Origin: Saccharophagus degradans 2-40
GTDB lineage: Bacteria > Pseudomonadota > Gammaproteobacteria > Pseudomonadales > Cellvibrionaceae
NCBI RefSeq assembly: GCF_000013665.1
Contig: NC_007912.1
Span: 1,536,501 to 1,600,500, forward strand
DNA length: 64,000 nt
Direction of reading: 5' to 3'
Shown here: positions 17,508 through 26,503 of the stretch, piece by piece
Numbering within the stretch: the first letter of the stretch is position 1
How the letters are laid out: the number at the start of each line of letters is the position of its first letter
Translations under genes and position numbers: made by a program
Notes under the pieces: model-generated
What the model was told of the DNA's origin: nothing
The model's database searches: none
What the model saw: only the letters and a program-made list of their open reading frames with translations

Positions 17508-18905
17508 GTGAAATATATAAGTACCCGAGGGGATGCCCCAGCTCTAAGTTTTGAAGACGTTGTGTTAACCGGCTTGGCTAACGATGGCGGTTTATACTTG
17601 CCTGAAACGCTACCTAAATTTAGTGCCGAAGAAATTGCCAGTTGGCGCGGTTTGGATTATCGCGAGTTGGCTTTCAAAATTATTTCCCCGTTTGTTGATG
17701 GCGAAATACCGGATGCCGATTTAAAAAAGCTAATCGAAAGTGCTTACTCTAAGTTTCGTCACGATGCGATTGCACCACTAGTACAAACTGGCCATAACGA
17801 ATTTATTTTAGAGTTGTTCCAAGGGCCGACGTTAGCGTTTAAAGATTTCGCGTTGCAGTTTTTAGGGCACTTGTTTGATTACGTGCTTAAAAAGCGCAAT
17901 CAAAAAGTTGTGGTTATGGGGGCAACCTCTGGCGACACCGGTTCGGCTGCTATTGAAGGGTGTCGTGATTGCGAAAATATCGACATCTTTATTTTGCACC
18001 CAAACAAGCGCGTGTCCGATGTACAGCGTCGTCAGATGACTACAGTGCTTACCGATAATGTGCACAACATTGCATTAGAAGGTAATTTTGACGATTGCCA
18101 AAATATGGTTAAAGCGAGCTTTGCCGATCAATCGTTTTTACCTGATGGCCGCCAGCTTGTAGCGGTAAACTCTATTAACTGGGCGCGTATTATGGCTCAG
18201 ATTGTTTACTATTTTTACGCCGGTTTGGCGTTGGGCTCGCCAGCTCGCCCTGTGTCCTTCTCTGTGCCAACGGGTAACTTCGGTGATATTTTTGCAGGCT
18301 ATTTAGCTAAGCAAATGGGCTTACCTATCGATCAGCTGATTATTGCAACTAACAGTAATGATATTTTGCATCGCTGTATTAGCAATAACGACCACAGCAA
18401 ACAGCCTTTGGTACATTCAATTTCGCCAAGTATGGATATTATGGTATCCAGCAACTTCGAACGTATGCTGTTTGATTTGTACGACCGCGACGGTGCGGCG
18501 ATTAAACAATTGATGGAAGACTTTAAGTCTGGTGAAATGTCTTTGGCTGAAGGCCCATTAAGTAAGGCGCGAGAATTGTTCAGCAGCTATCGTTTAGACG
18601 ATAAAGAAACAGTTGATGTCATTCGCGAAGTATTTGAAAACACTGAATACTTGTTAGACCCTCACACTGCAATTGGTGTGCAGGCCGCGCGTAAACAGCG
18701 CAAGTCTAAAGATGTGCCCATGGTATGTCTTGCAACTGCTCACCCAGCTAAGTTCCCTGAAGCCGTGCGTCAAGCGGGCCAAGCGGCTGACCCTGCGTTG
18801 CCATTGCATATGCGTGATTTATTTGATCGTGAAGAGCGCTACACAGTTTTAGAGAACGATTTAGCAAAAGTGCACGCGCATATGGCGGCAAATATAAACG
18901 CTTAA
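17508..18905 (+). CDS. thrC: Threonine synthase
   Basis: 465 residues with a GTG start (MKYISTRGDAPALSFED). A PLP enzyme converting O-phosphohomoserine to threonine. Seen: the family start STRG; the PLP lysine in TLAFKDFALQFLG (about residue 112); PTGNFGDIFAGYLAKQMG (about 257-274) for phosphate binding; and the C-terminal VCLATAHPAKFPEAV block. 47 bp downstream of hom, so the two probably share a transcript that ends at the following terminator. Confidence 0.97.
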   Translation: MKYISTRGDAPALSFEDVVLTGLANDGGLYLPETLPKFSAEEIASWRGLDYRELAFKIISPFVDGEIPDADLKKLIESAYSKFRHDAIAPLVQTGHNEFILELFQGPTLAFKDFALQFLGHLFDYVLKKRNQKVVVMGATSGDTGSAAIEGCRDCENIDIFILHPNKRVSDVQRRQMTTVLTDNVHNIALEGNFDDCQNMVKASFADQSFLPDGRQLVAVNSINWARIMAQIVYYFYAGLALGSPARPVSFSVPTGNFGDIFAGYLAKQMGLPIDQLIIATNSNDILHRCISNNDHSKQPLVHSISPSMDIMVSSNFERMLFDLYDRDGAAIKQLMEDFKSGEMSLAEGPLSKARELFSSYRLDDKETVDVIREVFENTEYLLDPHTAIGVQAARKQRKSKDVPMVCLATAHPAKFPEAVRQAGQAADPALPLHMRDLFDREERYTVLENDLAKVHAHMAANINA

Positions 18906-18924
18906 AGTTAAATGCTTTAGATTT

Positions 18925-18952
18925 AAAACGCTCCTATCGGGGCGTTTTTTTT
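18925..18952. terminator. Intrinsic terminator after thrC
   Basis: AACGCTCC / GGGGCGTT hairpin (one G-T pair) followed by eight T, 20 bases after the thrC stop. It ends the hom-thrC transcript. Confidence 0.85.
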
Positions 18953-18992
18953 GCCTATGGGAAAGTAGTATTAGTTAATTGGAGGGAGTTTG

Positions 18993-19709
18993 ATGGTGCG
19001 AAGCAGTTTAATCGCAAGCCTGTTGTTGTTTAGTTGCGCTATTGCGGCGAATAATCAACTGCCAACCAGCGCGCGTTCCATTGCGGCCATAAACAAAGTA
19101 GAGCCGGCATTAATAAAGGCTTTAAGCGAAAAGGGCCTGCGCTACGGTGCCCCCATTTTTATACGTATTTTTAAGCAATCTGCTACTTTAGAGGTGTGGC
19201 TGCAGGCTGAAAGCGGGCGTTTTGAGTTGTTTAAAGCTTACGATATTTGCGCGCAATCTGGCCGTTTGGGGCCCAAGTTGCGCAGCGGAGACCGCCAAGC
19301 GCCCGAAGGTTTTTATTTTGTTAATGCGCAGCGTTTTAACCCCTGGAGTAAGTTTCACCTGAGCTTTAATTTGGGTTACCCCAATGCCTACGATCGCGCA
19401 CACGGTCGCACGGGCAGTGCTTTAATGGTACATGGCGATTGTGTATCTATAGGCTGTTATGCCATGACAGACAGTGGAATAGAAGAAATTTACGCGCTAG
19501 CGCAAAAATCACTGGAAGACGGGCAGCCATTTTTTCGAGTACATATATTTCCTTTTCGCTTGAGCGATGAGGCACTGGAAAGAGTAAAAAATAATCGGTG
19601 GTATACCTTTTGGCTTAATTTGAAGCAGGGGTTTGATTACTTTGAGCAAACTAAAATGCCACCCAATGTAAATGTTCAAAATAAGCGCTACGTTTTTTCT
19701 GCACCTTGA
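18993..19709 (+). CDS. YafK-type L,D-transpeptidase family protein, exported
   Basis: 238 residues from ATG 18993, six bases after GGAGGG. Signal peptide about 1-19. The YkuD catalytic motif is MVHGDCVSIGCYAM (His and the nucleophile Cys about residues 147-157), with RAPEGFYFVNAQRFNP before it, the arrangement of the YafK/DpaA branch. DpaA of E. coli releases the Braun lipoprotein from peptidoglycan, so a role in cross-linking or trimming peptidoglycan in the periplasm is likely. Single gene between thrC's terminator and a 255-bp gap. Confidence 0.88.
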   Translation: MVRSSLIASLLLFSCAIAANNQLPTSARSIAAINKVEPALIKALSEKGLRYGAPIFIRIFKQSATLEVWLQAESGRFELFKAYDICAQSGRLGPKLRSGDRQAPEGFYFVNAQRFNPWSKFHLSFNLGYPNAYDRAHGRTGSALMVHGDCVSIGCYAMTDSGIEEIYALAQKSLEDGQPFFRVHIFPFRLSDEALERVKNNRWYTFWLNLKQGFDYFEQTKMPPNVNVQNKRYVFSAP

Positions 19710-19964
19710 ATAGACTATGTTGTTGAGTCTTATTGGTGCGCAAGGTGCTCCTTTTTATAGCAATATCTAAAGTTGTTTTTAGTTCGGTTTAAAGGCGAAG
19801 TAGCTAAACTGCTTGCTTGTGGGGCAATTCTATTTACACAAGGTATTATTGTTGTGGGCTTGAGCACGAAAACTCTCAAATGGAATGTTATTTGCTCATA
19901 TTGCTATGAATATTAGGTAAACGCCGTCTTTTAATAGAGCGGTATAGCTAAAGAAAGGATCGCT

Positions 19965-20795
19965 ATGGGGGCTTCTATAGGCTTTGTTGGTATTGTTGCG
20001 CTTGCAGTTATAGCAGGCTCAATTTATGCCCTCTTACACTTACTGCATACTCAGCGTCGCAGGGCAGAAGTGCGCGGCGTTCAGTGGGTGCAAGCACTGC
20101 GTATGTTGTTAATGCATGTGCAGCGGCACCGCGGATTGGTGTCTATGTATCACAATGGCGAATTAAGCGTAATGGAAGAAATAGTGTCATTGCGTGAAAC
20201 CATTGCGCGCGATCTAGGCAAAATTAGTTTTGTGGGCGAGTGGATAAACGAAAATCAAGATTGGCAGGGGCTAACCCAGCACTGGGCGCGACTTAGTGTG
20301 GGTTGCCTATCTATGACGAGTGAAAAAAGCTTTGATCAGCACTGCCGTATTATTGTTAGTGTTTTGGCTATATTAGAGGATGTAGCTAACTACCATTACC
20401 TAAACCGCTCCAACTTTAATGAAGTTAAAGTGCTGTGGCATGAGTTGCTACTAATTGGTGAGTTGGTAGGCCAATCCCGTGCACTCGGCGTGCGAATATT
20501 GGGGTATCGCAGTGGTGATGCTCAGCTAAGCGAGCATAAAAAACGTATTCAAGCTGGTTTATGCGAAATAGAAGGTTTACTTGGCAAAGCGTCTACACGC
20601 AAAAAGTTATCTACAAGCGATATGGCAGCATTGGTGGAGTTTATTGCTTTTGTGCGCATTCAATTAATCGACAATATTGGCCCTGTGTCTGCTAATGAGT
20701 ATTTTACTAAAGCGACAGACACCATAGATTTAATTTACGAACGCTTCGATATAGAAATGCAATTGCTCTGCCGCCAGCTCGGTATAGATAAATAA
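19965..20795 (+). CDS. Membrane-anchored protein resembling a stand-alone NIT sensor domain
   Basis: 276 residues. One N-terminal membrane segment (about 5-28), then an all-helical region of about 240 residues. The segment VQRHRGLVSMYHNGE (about 51-65) resembles the q-ERG-s helix of the NIT (nitrate/nitrite-sensing) domain, and GQSRALGVRILGY (about 172-184) resembles its second repeat. No HAMP, kinase, GGDEF or methyl-accepting domain follows. The assignment is by motif memory only. It lies just upstream of recJ (about 50 bp), probably by chance. Confidence 0.6.
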   Translation: MGASIGFVGIVALAVIAGSIYALLHLLHTQRRRAEVRGVQWVQALRMLLMHVQRHRGLVSMYHNGELSVMEEIVSLRETIARDLGKISFVGEWINENQDWQGLTQHWARLSVGCLSMTSEKSFDQHCRIIVSVLAILEDVANYHYLNRSNFNEVKVLWHELLLIGELVGQSRALGVRILGYRSGDAQLSEHKKRIQAGLCEIEGLLGKASTRKKLSTSDMAALVEFIAFVRIQLIDNIGPVSANEYFTKATDTIDLIYERFDIEMQLLCRQLGIDK

Positions 20796-20845
20796 TCGTT
20801 ACTCCCCTATAGTCGCCCTGTAATTAATTAGCAGGATTTTCTTCT

Positions 20846-22591
20846 TTGAATACTAAAGTTATCTCGCGTCGTTCACTTCCCGATTCGCAAGTATTAAATA
20901 GTTCGTTGGCAACAGTCGAAGATCTTATCAAGCAGCTATATGCCGCACGAGGTTATAGCAGTGATAAGCCAACTCAGTACGCTCTAAGCGAAATGCTGCC
21001 GCCTACAAATATGCGCGGTATTGCAGAAGGCGCAAATATTATTGAAGCAGCGCTGCGCACAGGTGAACGCATAGTGATTCTTGGCGATTTCGATGCGGAT
21101 GGGGCAACCAGTACAGCATTGGCTGTGCGATGTTTGCGGGCGATGGGGGCACAGCATGTGGATTACTTGGTGCCTAATCGCTTTGAATTCGGCTACGGCT
21201 TAACGCCAGAAATTGTTGCGGTTGCTGCGAAGCTAAACCCCAATTTAATTATTACGGTCGATAACGGTATTGCCAGCGTAGAAGGCGTTAATGCTGCTAA
21301 TGCATTAGGTATTAAGGTGCTGGTTACCGATCATCACTTGCCGCCAGAGCAACTGCCAGACGCCGCCGCTATTGTTAACCCCAATCAAAAAGGCTGTGAA
21401 TTTGGCAGTAAAAATTTGGCGGGCGTGGGCGTGATTTTCTATTTACTGTGCGCCTTGCGTTCGCAGTTACGCGCCAGTGGTTGGTTTGAGCAACGCGGTA
21501 TAGAGCCGCCTAATATGGCGAGTTACTTAGATTTAGTGGCACTAGGTACAGTAGCCGACGTGGTGCCCCTCGATTTTAATAACCGCATTTTGGTGTCGCA
21601 GGGCATTGCGCGTATGCGCCAAGGGGTATGTATTGCCGGTATTCGCGCCTTGTTTCAAGTTGGGGGGCGCAATATAGAGCGAGTGCAGTCCACCGACTTA
21701 GGCTTTGTTGTTGGCCCAAGGCTAAACGCTGCAGGTCGATTAGACGATATGTCGCTGGGTATTAAAATGCTGCTTACCGATAACTACACAGAGGCGTTGC
21801 ATTTGGCGGGTGAGCTGGACTCTTTAAACCGCGAGCGCCGCCAAATAGAGGCTTCTATGCAGCATGAAGCGTTTAAGCTGCTTGATGAATTGGCGCTAGA
21901 TGGCGAGCAAACACCTATGGGGGTAAGCCTTTATCAAGCTGACTGGCACCAAGGCGTTATTGGCATTTTAGCCTCGCGTATTAAAGATAAGCTGCATCGA
22001 CCTACAATTGCCTTTGCCGATGCCACGGACACAGAAATAAAAGGGTCTGGCCGCTCGGTAGAGGGGGTGCACTTGCGAGATATTTTGGATCAAGTGGCAA
22101 CTGAAAACCCAGGCTTATTATCTAAGTTTGGTGGTCATGCAATGGCGGCTGGGCTGTCTTTGCCCAAAGAGTCATTCACCGCATTTGCCGAGGCGTTCGA
22201 CCGCTGTGTGAGCGCTCATTTGGGGGGCGAGGCGTTAACGGCCAAGGTTATTACTGACGGCGAATTGCCGGCCCATTTGATGGATTTGGCCACCGCCGAA
22301 GCAATAGCCCATGCAGGGCCTTGGGGGCAGAATTTTCCCGAGCCATTATTCTATGGCGAGTTTTTGCTGGTTCAGCAGCGTATTGTGGGTGAAAAGCACT
22401 TAAAAATGGTGGTAACCCCCAGTGAGTACTCTGGGTTAGCCATAGATGCCATTGCTTTTAATGTTGATGTAGCAAGTTGGCCAAATAATAGTGTGGAGCG
22501 TGTGCGTTTAGCTTATGTGCTTGATGTGAATGAGTTTCGCGGCAATAAATCGTTGCAACTGCGCGTTGCTCATTTAGAGGCTCTCATTTAG
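20846..22591 (+). CDS. recJ: Single-stranded-DNA-specific exonuclease RecJ
   Basis: 581 residues with a TTG start nine bases after AGGA. RecJ is the 5'-3' exonuclease of recombination and mismatch repair, Mg/Mn dependent. DHH motifs: GDFDADGATSTALA (about 80-93), the VTVDNG-like LIITVDNG, VTDHHLPPEQLP (about 160-171) and the FGGHAMAAGL block in the DHHA1 domain (about 430). The usual length is 560-580. Unusual end: the last codons and the TAG stop are built from a 14-bp tandem repeat, so the C-terminus depends on its copy number. Confidence 0.96.
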   Translation: MNTKVISRRSLPDSQVLNSSLATVEDLIKQLYAARGYSSDKPTQYALSEMLPPTNMRGIAEGANIIEAALRTGERIVILGDFDADGATSTALAVRCLRAMGAQHVDYLVPNRFEFGYGLTPEIVAVAAKLNPNLIITVDNGIASVEGVNAANALGIKVLVTDHHLPPEQLPDAAAIVNPNQKGCEFGSKNLAGVGVIFYLLCALRSQLRASGWFEQRGIEPPNMASYLDLVALGTVADVVPLDFNNRILVSQGIARMRQGVCIAGIRALFQVGGRNIERVQSTDLGFVVGPRLNAAGRLDDMSLGIKMLLTDNYTEALHLAGELDSLNRERRQIEASMQHEAFKLLDELALDGEQTPMGVSLYQADWHQGVIGILASRIKDKLHRPTIAFADATDTEIKGSGRSVEGVHLRDILDQVATENPGLLSKFGGHAMAAGLSLPKESFTAFAEAFDRCVSAHLGGEALTAKVITDGELPAHLMDLATAEAIAHAGPWGQNFPEPLFYGEFLLVQQRIVGEKHLKMVVTPSEYSGLAIDAIAFNVDVASWPNNSVERVRLAYVLDVNEFRGNKSLQLRVAHLEALI

Positions 22592-22610
22592 AGGCTCTCA
22601 TTTAGAGGCT
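22571..22610. repeat. 14-bp tandem repeat, nearly three copies, over the recJ stop
   Basis: The unit CATTTAGAGGCTCT occurs at 22571-22584 and 22585-22598, and 12 of 14 bases again at 22599-22610. Since 14 is not a multiple of three, the second copy is read in another frame and gives the recJ TAG. Confidence 0.95.
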
Positions 22611-22644
22611 TTGTTGAGAGTTATTTTAGCTTGTCGACTTTGTG

Positions 22645-22881
22645 TTAAGCCGATTGCGCCCAAGCCACACCCGCGCGGCGGCGTTCGATATAAATGTATT
22701 CTATTTTGCCGGTAGCAGGGTGTATTGCGTGGCGCAGGTGGTGGTGATCCTGCGTGGAGCCCATGTATTCCCACGCGGTGTTATGGCTGCGGCATATGGG
22801 GTCGCCGTTGTTTAACGGGTGTAATGCCAAATGTTCCCACATTTCTTGCCATTCAGGATGATCTGCTTCGAGGAATTCCAT
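22645..22881 (-). CDS. Small protein of unknown function
   Basis: 78 residues. Trp- and His-rich, starting MEFLEADHPEWQEMWEHLALHPLN; it reads like a genuine cytoplasmic protein with an EYMGSTQDHHHLRHAIHPATGKIEYIYIERR block. No domain recognised, no membrane span. No clear ribosome site upstream. Convergent with recJ; about 290 bp to the next leftward gene's terminator. The protein-like composition and stop-to-stop economy support it, but only homologues in related genomes would confirm. Confidence 0.55.
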   Translation of the reverse strand: MEFLEADHPEWQEMWEHLALHPLNNGDPICRSHNTAWEYMGSTQDHHHLRHAIHPATGKIEYIYIERRRAGVAWAQSA

Positions 22882-23125
22882 CGCGACGCTCTGTTGTTGG
22901 GGGCATTTTGGCCCTAGTTTTCAGTTATTAGCTACCGGCTAAGCTAGTTTGCTGGCCAGTTGTTATGAAGTTATTGTAGTTTTGTAATGTGGTTTGTCAA
23001 CAAGCTTCTTTAAGTTGTTGATATTGTTTAAAAAGTTGTGATCGCATTGTATGTGTTTTTGTGACGAAAGGCCAAAAAGCGTGCAGTTTGGCCCTAGCTC
23101 AGATTAATTCTTGAGTGCTAAAACG

Positions 23126-23154
23126 AAAAACGGCGCCACAAAGGCGCCGTTTTT
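23126..23154. terminator. Intrinsic terminator of the lipase gene
   Basis: AAAACGGCGCC / GGCGCCGTTTT, a perfect 11-12-bp stem with a five-base loop, A-run on one side and T-run on the other. It lies 18 bases beyond the leftward lipase stop and can act on both strands. Confidence 0.93.
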
Positions 23155-23171
23155 AGAGAGGTGTTTGGCGG

Positions 23172-26153
23172 TTAGTCTTCCACTACCTCTGGGTTGGCTA
23201 CAATCGAGTCGGTCACATTACCGTTTAAGGCAAAGAAGGTAACAATTTGCGCAATCATCTCGTTAAATGCGGCTCCACTCGTGAATGGGTCAATATCGGT
23301 ATTGCCTGCAACAACTGGTGTGGAATGGCTGCCTTCCACTAAGCGCGTGACTAATACCGCTGGGTCTCCGTCATCGGTCGCATCTGCCGTTTTTACTGCA
23401 CCAAGTTGTTTAACCAGTGGCTCTGTACCTGCAAATGGCGCAGGGAAGTTATCAATCACAAAGCCGTTGCTAAGCGTGGTTTGCAGTGGTCCATTTGCTT
23501 CGCCATGAATGGTGTCGGCACCGTTAGGTATAACGCCGTCGTTGGGGTGGCTTGCGGTTCCGTCGCCAACTATTTCGAATAGTAATACGCCGGTATCGGC
23601 ATTTGCGTCTGCAAGGTTAGCAATTAGGCTTGATGGATCAATCGAGTCCAGAATCCCTTGGTACACATTCAGGTATGTTTCTAGCCCGCTGTTGCCGTAG
23701 CTGAGAGCGTCGCTGGCAGCGGCCAAGCCTTGGCTAATAGATGGCGAGAACTGGCGCGAGTTGGTGAGCAAACGAGGTATGCCGCCACCAGAGAACATTG
23801 CCGATGCGGCTTGCACCTTAGGTTGGTTGCTGAATGGGCTGTTTTGCACCACAGGGTCGTTGTTAATGACCACAAATGGCAAGCCATCAACGCCACCTAA
23901 CGAGTGGCCTAAAAAGTACACTTTACTTGTGTCAAAGTCGTCCGCTAAGCCATTGCCGTCTACATCCATCGTGGCCAAAGAGGCGTTTAGGTTTAGTAGG
24001 TCGAGTGTCATTTGACGCAAGTTATCACGCACATTCACAAAGTGAGATAAATTCACAAACAGGCTACCCGAGCTGCCAACGCCTGCGTCGTAATCGAAAG
24101 GTGTTGGGCGCAAGCTTTCGTCAGCCGTGTAATTGAAATGACGTTCTGCAAGCGACACGGAAGGGGTGTTTGGGCTTAGTGTCGGCAAGTTTGCTTCTAT
24201 CGATGCAGTTGGGTGCGAGTAGCTAGTCAACCCTGGTACAACGCTGCCAGTGGCGCCAACCCCGTGTAAAGGCTGGTCAATAGCGATAGTGGCAAAACAA
24301 GGGGCGCCGCTGGGGCCGGTAAGCGTAGAGTTTACACACGCAAATGACATGGCGTTGGCCATAGGCAGCGAGATACTGCGGTCGGTTGTTATACCGTGTA
24401 CGTAAATCACAACAGGCCAGCCTGCTGCTGGGCGGGTTATACCGAATGCAGAGAGTGTTAGCTCATCGGGCATAGTAACGAGCATTGGCACTGTTACATC
24501 TGTGGTTTTAGCTGGGAATGGGTAGCGGTAGGTCACCATCTCTGATGGAGGAGTGGTTCCGCCGGGGTTGCCTTTGGCTGCATCGATAACGGCACCGATT
24601 GTTTGGTTTGCCACCCAGCTGCCGTCGAGCAGTGGTGAACCGTCGCCTTCAGCAGGAATTTGCGAGTAGTAAGGCAGGGTTATTTCACCTTGATACACCT
24701 TGGCGGGGGCAATTAAACCTGGGTTAATATCGCTGGCGTTATCTACACGAAAAAAGTTAGTGGCGCGTGGGCTTGGTATTGGGAAAAGTGCTGCGGGGGG
24801 CGCTTCTACGCCTGCTGCCATCGCTTGTACGGTACCTGCTGCCTCGGCAGCTATTGATACGTAAGGGGTTTGGTCTCCTGCCTCGGCGGCGCCTGAGTCA
24901 TGCACGCTTATGGCGGCTTCCGCTGCTGCTCGCTGCATAATATGCGCGGCGGTTGCATCACTACTTAAGCTTGCGTAAGTTGCGCCCGCATTTATTGCTG
25001 TTGCAATAGTACTGTTGTACAGCGGGTTAGGAGAGGTATCTGGCAGCTGCGGTGAAGTTAGTAAAAAGTTAATAGTCGAGTTGATTGCGCCATCTGTAGT
25101 GGTTGTTACCCCGCTGTTGTCACCGACTAAATTGTATGTGCCACCAACCAACTTCTCGATTGCGTCTTGCTTGTAGCTGGTCCGTAAACTCTTTTCAAAA
25201 AAGAACTCTGGCGCAGCAATACTTTTTAGCGGTGTATCGGTTGCAGTGGTTGTAAAAGTAAGTGAGAACAGAATGTCTTCGGCTGTTGGGGTATCTACGC
25301 TTAAGCCAGCAGCTTGGTAAACGGCAGATTTAAAACTGAAATAGCCGCTAGCCAATCGCTCCCAGCCTTGAATGGCAGGGCGCAGCGCGGCGAGTGCTGA
25401 AAGCACATTCGATTCAGGGTCGCGCAGTGTATCGTATGCAATTGAAGGGTATACCTTATTGCCTTTCATGTCGTAAATGGAGCCAGCCACTGCCACTAGG
25501 TATTTTGTTTCGGGTAGCAAGGGTTTTAATGGCGTAACACGCAGTGCGTTATTGGTGCCGCCATCTAGGCTTATTAGGTCTACGCGTACGCTTGGTTCTG
25601 CCAGCTCTAACAGCGCTGATACATTGCCGGTTGCGGCGGCGCTTTGATATGCGGCGGCTTCGGTAAATGTGGGAATCTCAATATTGTCGGGAATGTCGTC
25701 GCCATTTATATCTATGGCTGCTTGGCTTAGGGCGTCGCCACTTGGGTAGGTGAGTGGCAACAAAAATACATTCTGAAGCGGGTTGGGTATTACCTGCTCG
25801 CCTTGCGCAATAAAGCTTCTACCATCAAACACCTGGTTGGGGTCGAGGCTATCGGTAAACATAATATCGATAGGCGCAAGCACCGAGTTACCGTCAAGTG
25901 CATCAATGCCCGTAATAACGGGGTTGGATGGGTCTGTGCCGGCATTCATTGTGCCGTCGCCAGCTGTTTCGCTGGAAAACTGTAAATCGCTAGGTACTGG
26001 CAGCTCTTTGGTTGCGGGGCTAAAAAGCACGTAGGTCCGCTCAAATGGAAGGGGTTCGTTGGAAGCGCCATTTTTGTTGTCGTCTCCAGAGCAGCCTATT
26101 AGCGATGAGGCTAAAATAGCGGCGAGTGGGAGTAGTGCAAACTTCTTCTTCAT
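23172..26153 (-). CDS. VolA/Pla-1-type lipoprotein phospholipase (large)
   Basis: 993 residues. Lipoprotein signal with lipobox LIGC (Cys21), followed by an acidic linker. The region to about residue 290 matches the 'virulence factor lipase' N-terminal domain (FSPATKELPVPSDLQF near 44-59; LRVTPLKPLLPETKYLV). An alpha/beta-hydrolase domain follows, with WPVVIYVHGITTDR (oxyanion region, about 578-591) and the nucleophile elbow GHSLGG (Ser about 750). VolA of Vibrio cholerae is a surface-exposed lysophospholipase used for fatty-acid uptake; a similar lipid-scavenging role is inferred. It is longer than VolA because of extra Ala/Ser/Pro-rich linkers. Ends at a strong terminator. Confidence 0.85.
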   Translation of the reverse strand: MKKKFALLPLAAILASSLIGCSGDDNKNGASNEPLPFERTYVLFSPATKELPVPSDLQFSSETAGDGTMNAGTDPSNPVITGIDALDGNSVLAPIDIMFTDSLDPNQVFDGRSFIAQGEQVIPNPLQNVFLLPLTYPSGDALSQAAIDINGDDIPDNIEIPTFTEAAAYQSAAATGNVSALLELAEPSVRVDLISLDGGTNNALRVTPLKPLLPETKYLVAVAGSIYDMKGNKVYPSIAYDTLRDPESNVLSALAALRPAIQGWERLASGYFSFKSAVYQAAGLSVDTPTAEDILFSLTFTTTATDTPLKSIAAPEFFFEKSLRTSYKQDAIEKLVGGTYNLVGDNSGVTTTTDGAINSTINFLLTSPQLPDTSPNPLYNSTIATAINAGATYASLSSDATAAHIMQRAAAEAAISVHDSGAAEAGDQTPYVSIAAEAAGTVQAMAAGVEAPPAALFPIPSPRATNFFRVDNASDINPGLIAPAKVYQGEITLPYYSQIPAEGDGSPLLDGSWVANQTIGAVIDAAKGNPGGTTPPSEMVTYRYPFPAKTTDVTVPMLVTMPDELTLSAFGITRPAAGWPVVIYVHGITTDRSISLPMANAMSFACVNSTLTGPSGAPCFATIAIDQPLHGVGATGSVVPGLTSYSHPTASIEANLPTLSPNTPSVSLAERHFNYTADESLRPTPFDYDAGVGSSGSLFVNLSHFVNVRDNLRQMTLDLLNLNASLATMDVDGNGLADDFDTSKVYFLGHSLGGVDGLPFVVINNDPVVQNSPFSNQPKVQAASAMFSGGGIPRLLTNSRQFSPSISQGLAAASDALSYGNSGLETYLNVYQGILDSIDPSSLIANLADANADTGVLLFEIVGDGTASHPNDGVIPNGADTIHGEANGPLQTTLSNGFVIDNFPAPFAGTEPLVKQLGAVKTADATDDGDPAVLVTRLVEGSHSTPVVAGNTDIDPFTSGAAFNEMIAQIVTFFALNGNVTDSIVANPEVVED

Positions 26154-26503
26154 TTGAGGTCCCTCAGGGTTAATTATTGTGCGGGCATATCTATTTGATA
26201 CTAGTGTATAGAGCGCTCTATTGCAGTATAGCTAAGATGAAAAAGCGCAATTTTGAGGTATCCATACACATTATTATTTGCACGTAATATAAACACGGTA
26301 ACGTGGAAAGTCGAGCGTTTTAAAACACTCGTTTGAATTGTGTGTGGAATGCCCAATCTTGCGCTGTTATTCCTACTTCTAAACCCTTCCTGTGTTTAAG
26401 TCCCATGCTGGCTGGGGTACAATCCGCGCCGTATTTTTAACTTATCGTTAATGCGCTCGTTCGGCGTATTAGAATGACTATTCTTAAGGCAAATCTTCCC
26501 TTT
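26154..26503. promoter_or_regulatory. Divergent intergenic region of the lipase gene and prfB
   Basis: 350 bp, no gene seen. It should carry the promoters of the leftward lipase and the rightward prfB-lysS. TACAAT at 26418-26423 is a possible -10 for prfB without a convincing -35. Confidence 0.35.
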
